Positions 6,026 to 6,520 of a DNA stretch of 6,520 bases are shown here, piece by piece (positions within the stretch are counted from its first letter, which is position 1; each line of letters starts with the position of its first letter). This DNA comes from Deltaproteobacteria bacterium. Its GTDB lineage: Bacteria; Desulfobacterota; Desulfobaccia; Desulfobaccales; 0-14-0-80-60-11. The stretch spans positions 1-6,520 of the forward strand of contig VGSO01000171.1 of the NCBI GenBank assembly GCA_016874945.1, read 5' to 3'. The notes under the pieces were generated by a model, which made no database searches, was not told where the DNA came from, and was given only the letters and a program-made list of their open reading frames with translations. Position numbers and translations under genes: made by a program.

Positions 6026-6520
6026 CTACCCCCGGCCCTTCACCTCCGCGTGCCACTTCCACAAGAAGTAAATGGCGGGATAGACCAACAGTTCCAGCAA
6101 GAGGGAGGTCACCACGCCGCCCATGAGGGGCGCGGCCACCCGTTTCATCACCTCGGCGCCGGTGCCCGTGGCCATCATTACCGGGATGAGGCCCAGGATA
6201 TTGGCCAGCACGGTCATCAGCTTGGGCCGGAGGCGCTGCAGCGCCCCGGTCTTCACCGCGTCCTCCAGGTCCTCCCGGGTCTGCATGCGGCCCTCGCGCT
6301 GGCGCTGTTTATACACCAGGTCCTGGTAAAGCAAATTGATGACCCCGGTTTCCGCATCCAGCCCCAGCAGGGCGATGATGCCCACGATGGTCCCCAGGCT
6401 GATGTTGTAGTTGAGGAAATACAAGAGCCAGATGGCCCCCAACACCGAAAAGGGCAGGGAGCAGATAATGATGGCCACCTGAATCCAGGAGCCGGTGCTG
6501 AAGTACATCAGGATGAGGAT
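6026..6520 (-). CDS. Heavy-metal efflux RND transporter, CusA/CzcA family, C-terminal end (partial)
   Basis: These are the last 164 residues of an inner-membrane proton-driven RND pump that exports metal ions such as Cu(I)/Ag(I) or Zn/Co/Cd through a periplasmic adaptor and an outer-membrane channel. The gene starts beyond the right edge and ends at TAG (6028-6026). Recognisable features are the GSW helix start, LPFSVLGAIWLLYFLNYNIS, the transmembrane GIIALLGLDAETGVINLLY, the cytoplasmic charged loop, RPKLMTV, and GTGAEVMKRVAAPLMGG followed by a final hydrophobic helix. The AETGV glutamate (57 of the visible part) and RPK lysine (100) correspond to Glu939 and Lys984 of E. coli CusA, part of its proton relay. 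CusA versus CzcA specificity depends on residues outside the window, so no symbol is assigned. The gene is convergent to the acs cluster and is probably a separate transcription unit. Confidence 0.93.
   Translation of the reverse strand: MLILMYFSTGSWIQVAIIICSLPFSVLGAIWLLYFLNYNISLGTIVGIIALLGLDAETGVINLLYQDLVYKQRQREGRMQTREDLEDAVKTGALQRLRPKLMTVLANILGLIPVMMATGTGAEVMKRVAAPLMGGVVTSLLLELLVYPAIYFLWKWHAEVKGRG

Overview
This window holds the 3' part of a Wood-Ljungdahl (reductive acetyl-CoA) gene cluster from a GC-rich anaerobic bacterium. On the + strand, in order, are the C-terminal part of the Ni-Fe carbon monoxide dehydrogenase (cooS/acsA, cut by the left window edge), the complete acetyl-CoA synthase (acsB), the complete large subunit of the corrinoid iron-sulfur protein (acsC) and the methyltetrahydrofolate:corrinoid methyltransferase (acsE). 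The acsE gene is followed by about 385 bp of non-coding, repeat-rich DNA. A convergent minus-strand gene, the C-terminus of a CusA/CzcA-type heavy-metal RND efflux pump, runs off the right edge. The bacterial type of separate AcsB/AcsC/AcsE, the CusA-type pump and the style of intergenic palindromes fit a sulfate-reducing or syntrophic member of the Desulfobacterota (Deltaproteobacteria). That placement is inference; the window has no marker gene.

The proteins form one pathway. AcsE moves the methyl group of methyl-tetrahydrofolate to the cobalamin of the AcsC-containing corrinoid protein. CooS makes CO from CO2, or oxidises it in the reverse direction. AcsB joins methyl, CO and CoA at its Ni-Ni-[4Fe-4S] A-cluster. 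All ligands that can be checked are present: three C-cluster cysteines in CooS, six A-cluster cysteines in AcsB, four [4Fe-4S] cysteines in AcsC and the Asp/Asn pterin-site residues in AcsE. The sequence cannot say whether the pathway runs toward acetyl-CoA synthesis or acetate oxidation.

The main oddity is that two of the four pathway genes are frameshifted by exact tandem duplications whose length is not a multiple of three. One is 10 bp in cooS (626-645) and the other is 29 bp near the 3' end of acsE (5525-5582). Deleting one copy in silico restores a family-typical C-terminus in both cases. Either these are errors in the read or assembly, or the strain carries recent, potentially reversible lesions in its central carbon pathway. 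The small corrinoid-protein subunit gene acsD is absent between acsC and acsE. Each of the three gaps between the pathway genes carries at least one hairpin.

The region 5641-6025 has no credible gene. It begins with a roughly 125-bp full-length palindrome with 11-bp terminal inverted repeats, abutting the acsE stop codon and flanked by TAA on both sides (MITE-like). It continues with two strong small hairpins, a 15-bp tandem repeat that echoes the MITE end, and a 7-bp minisatellite.
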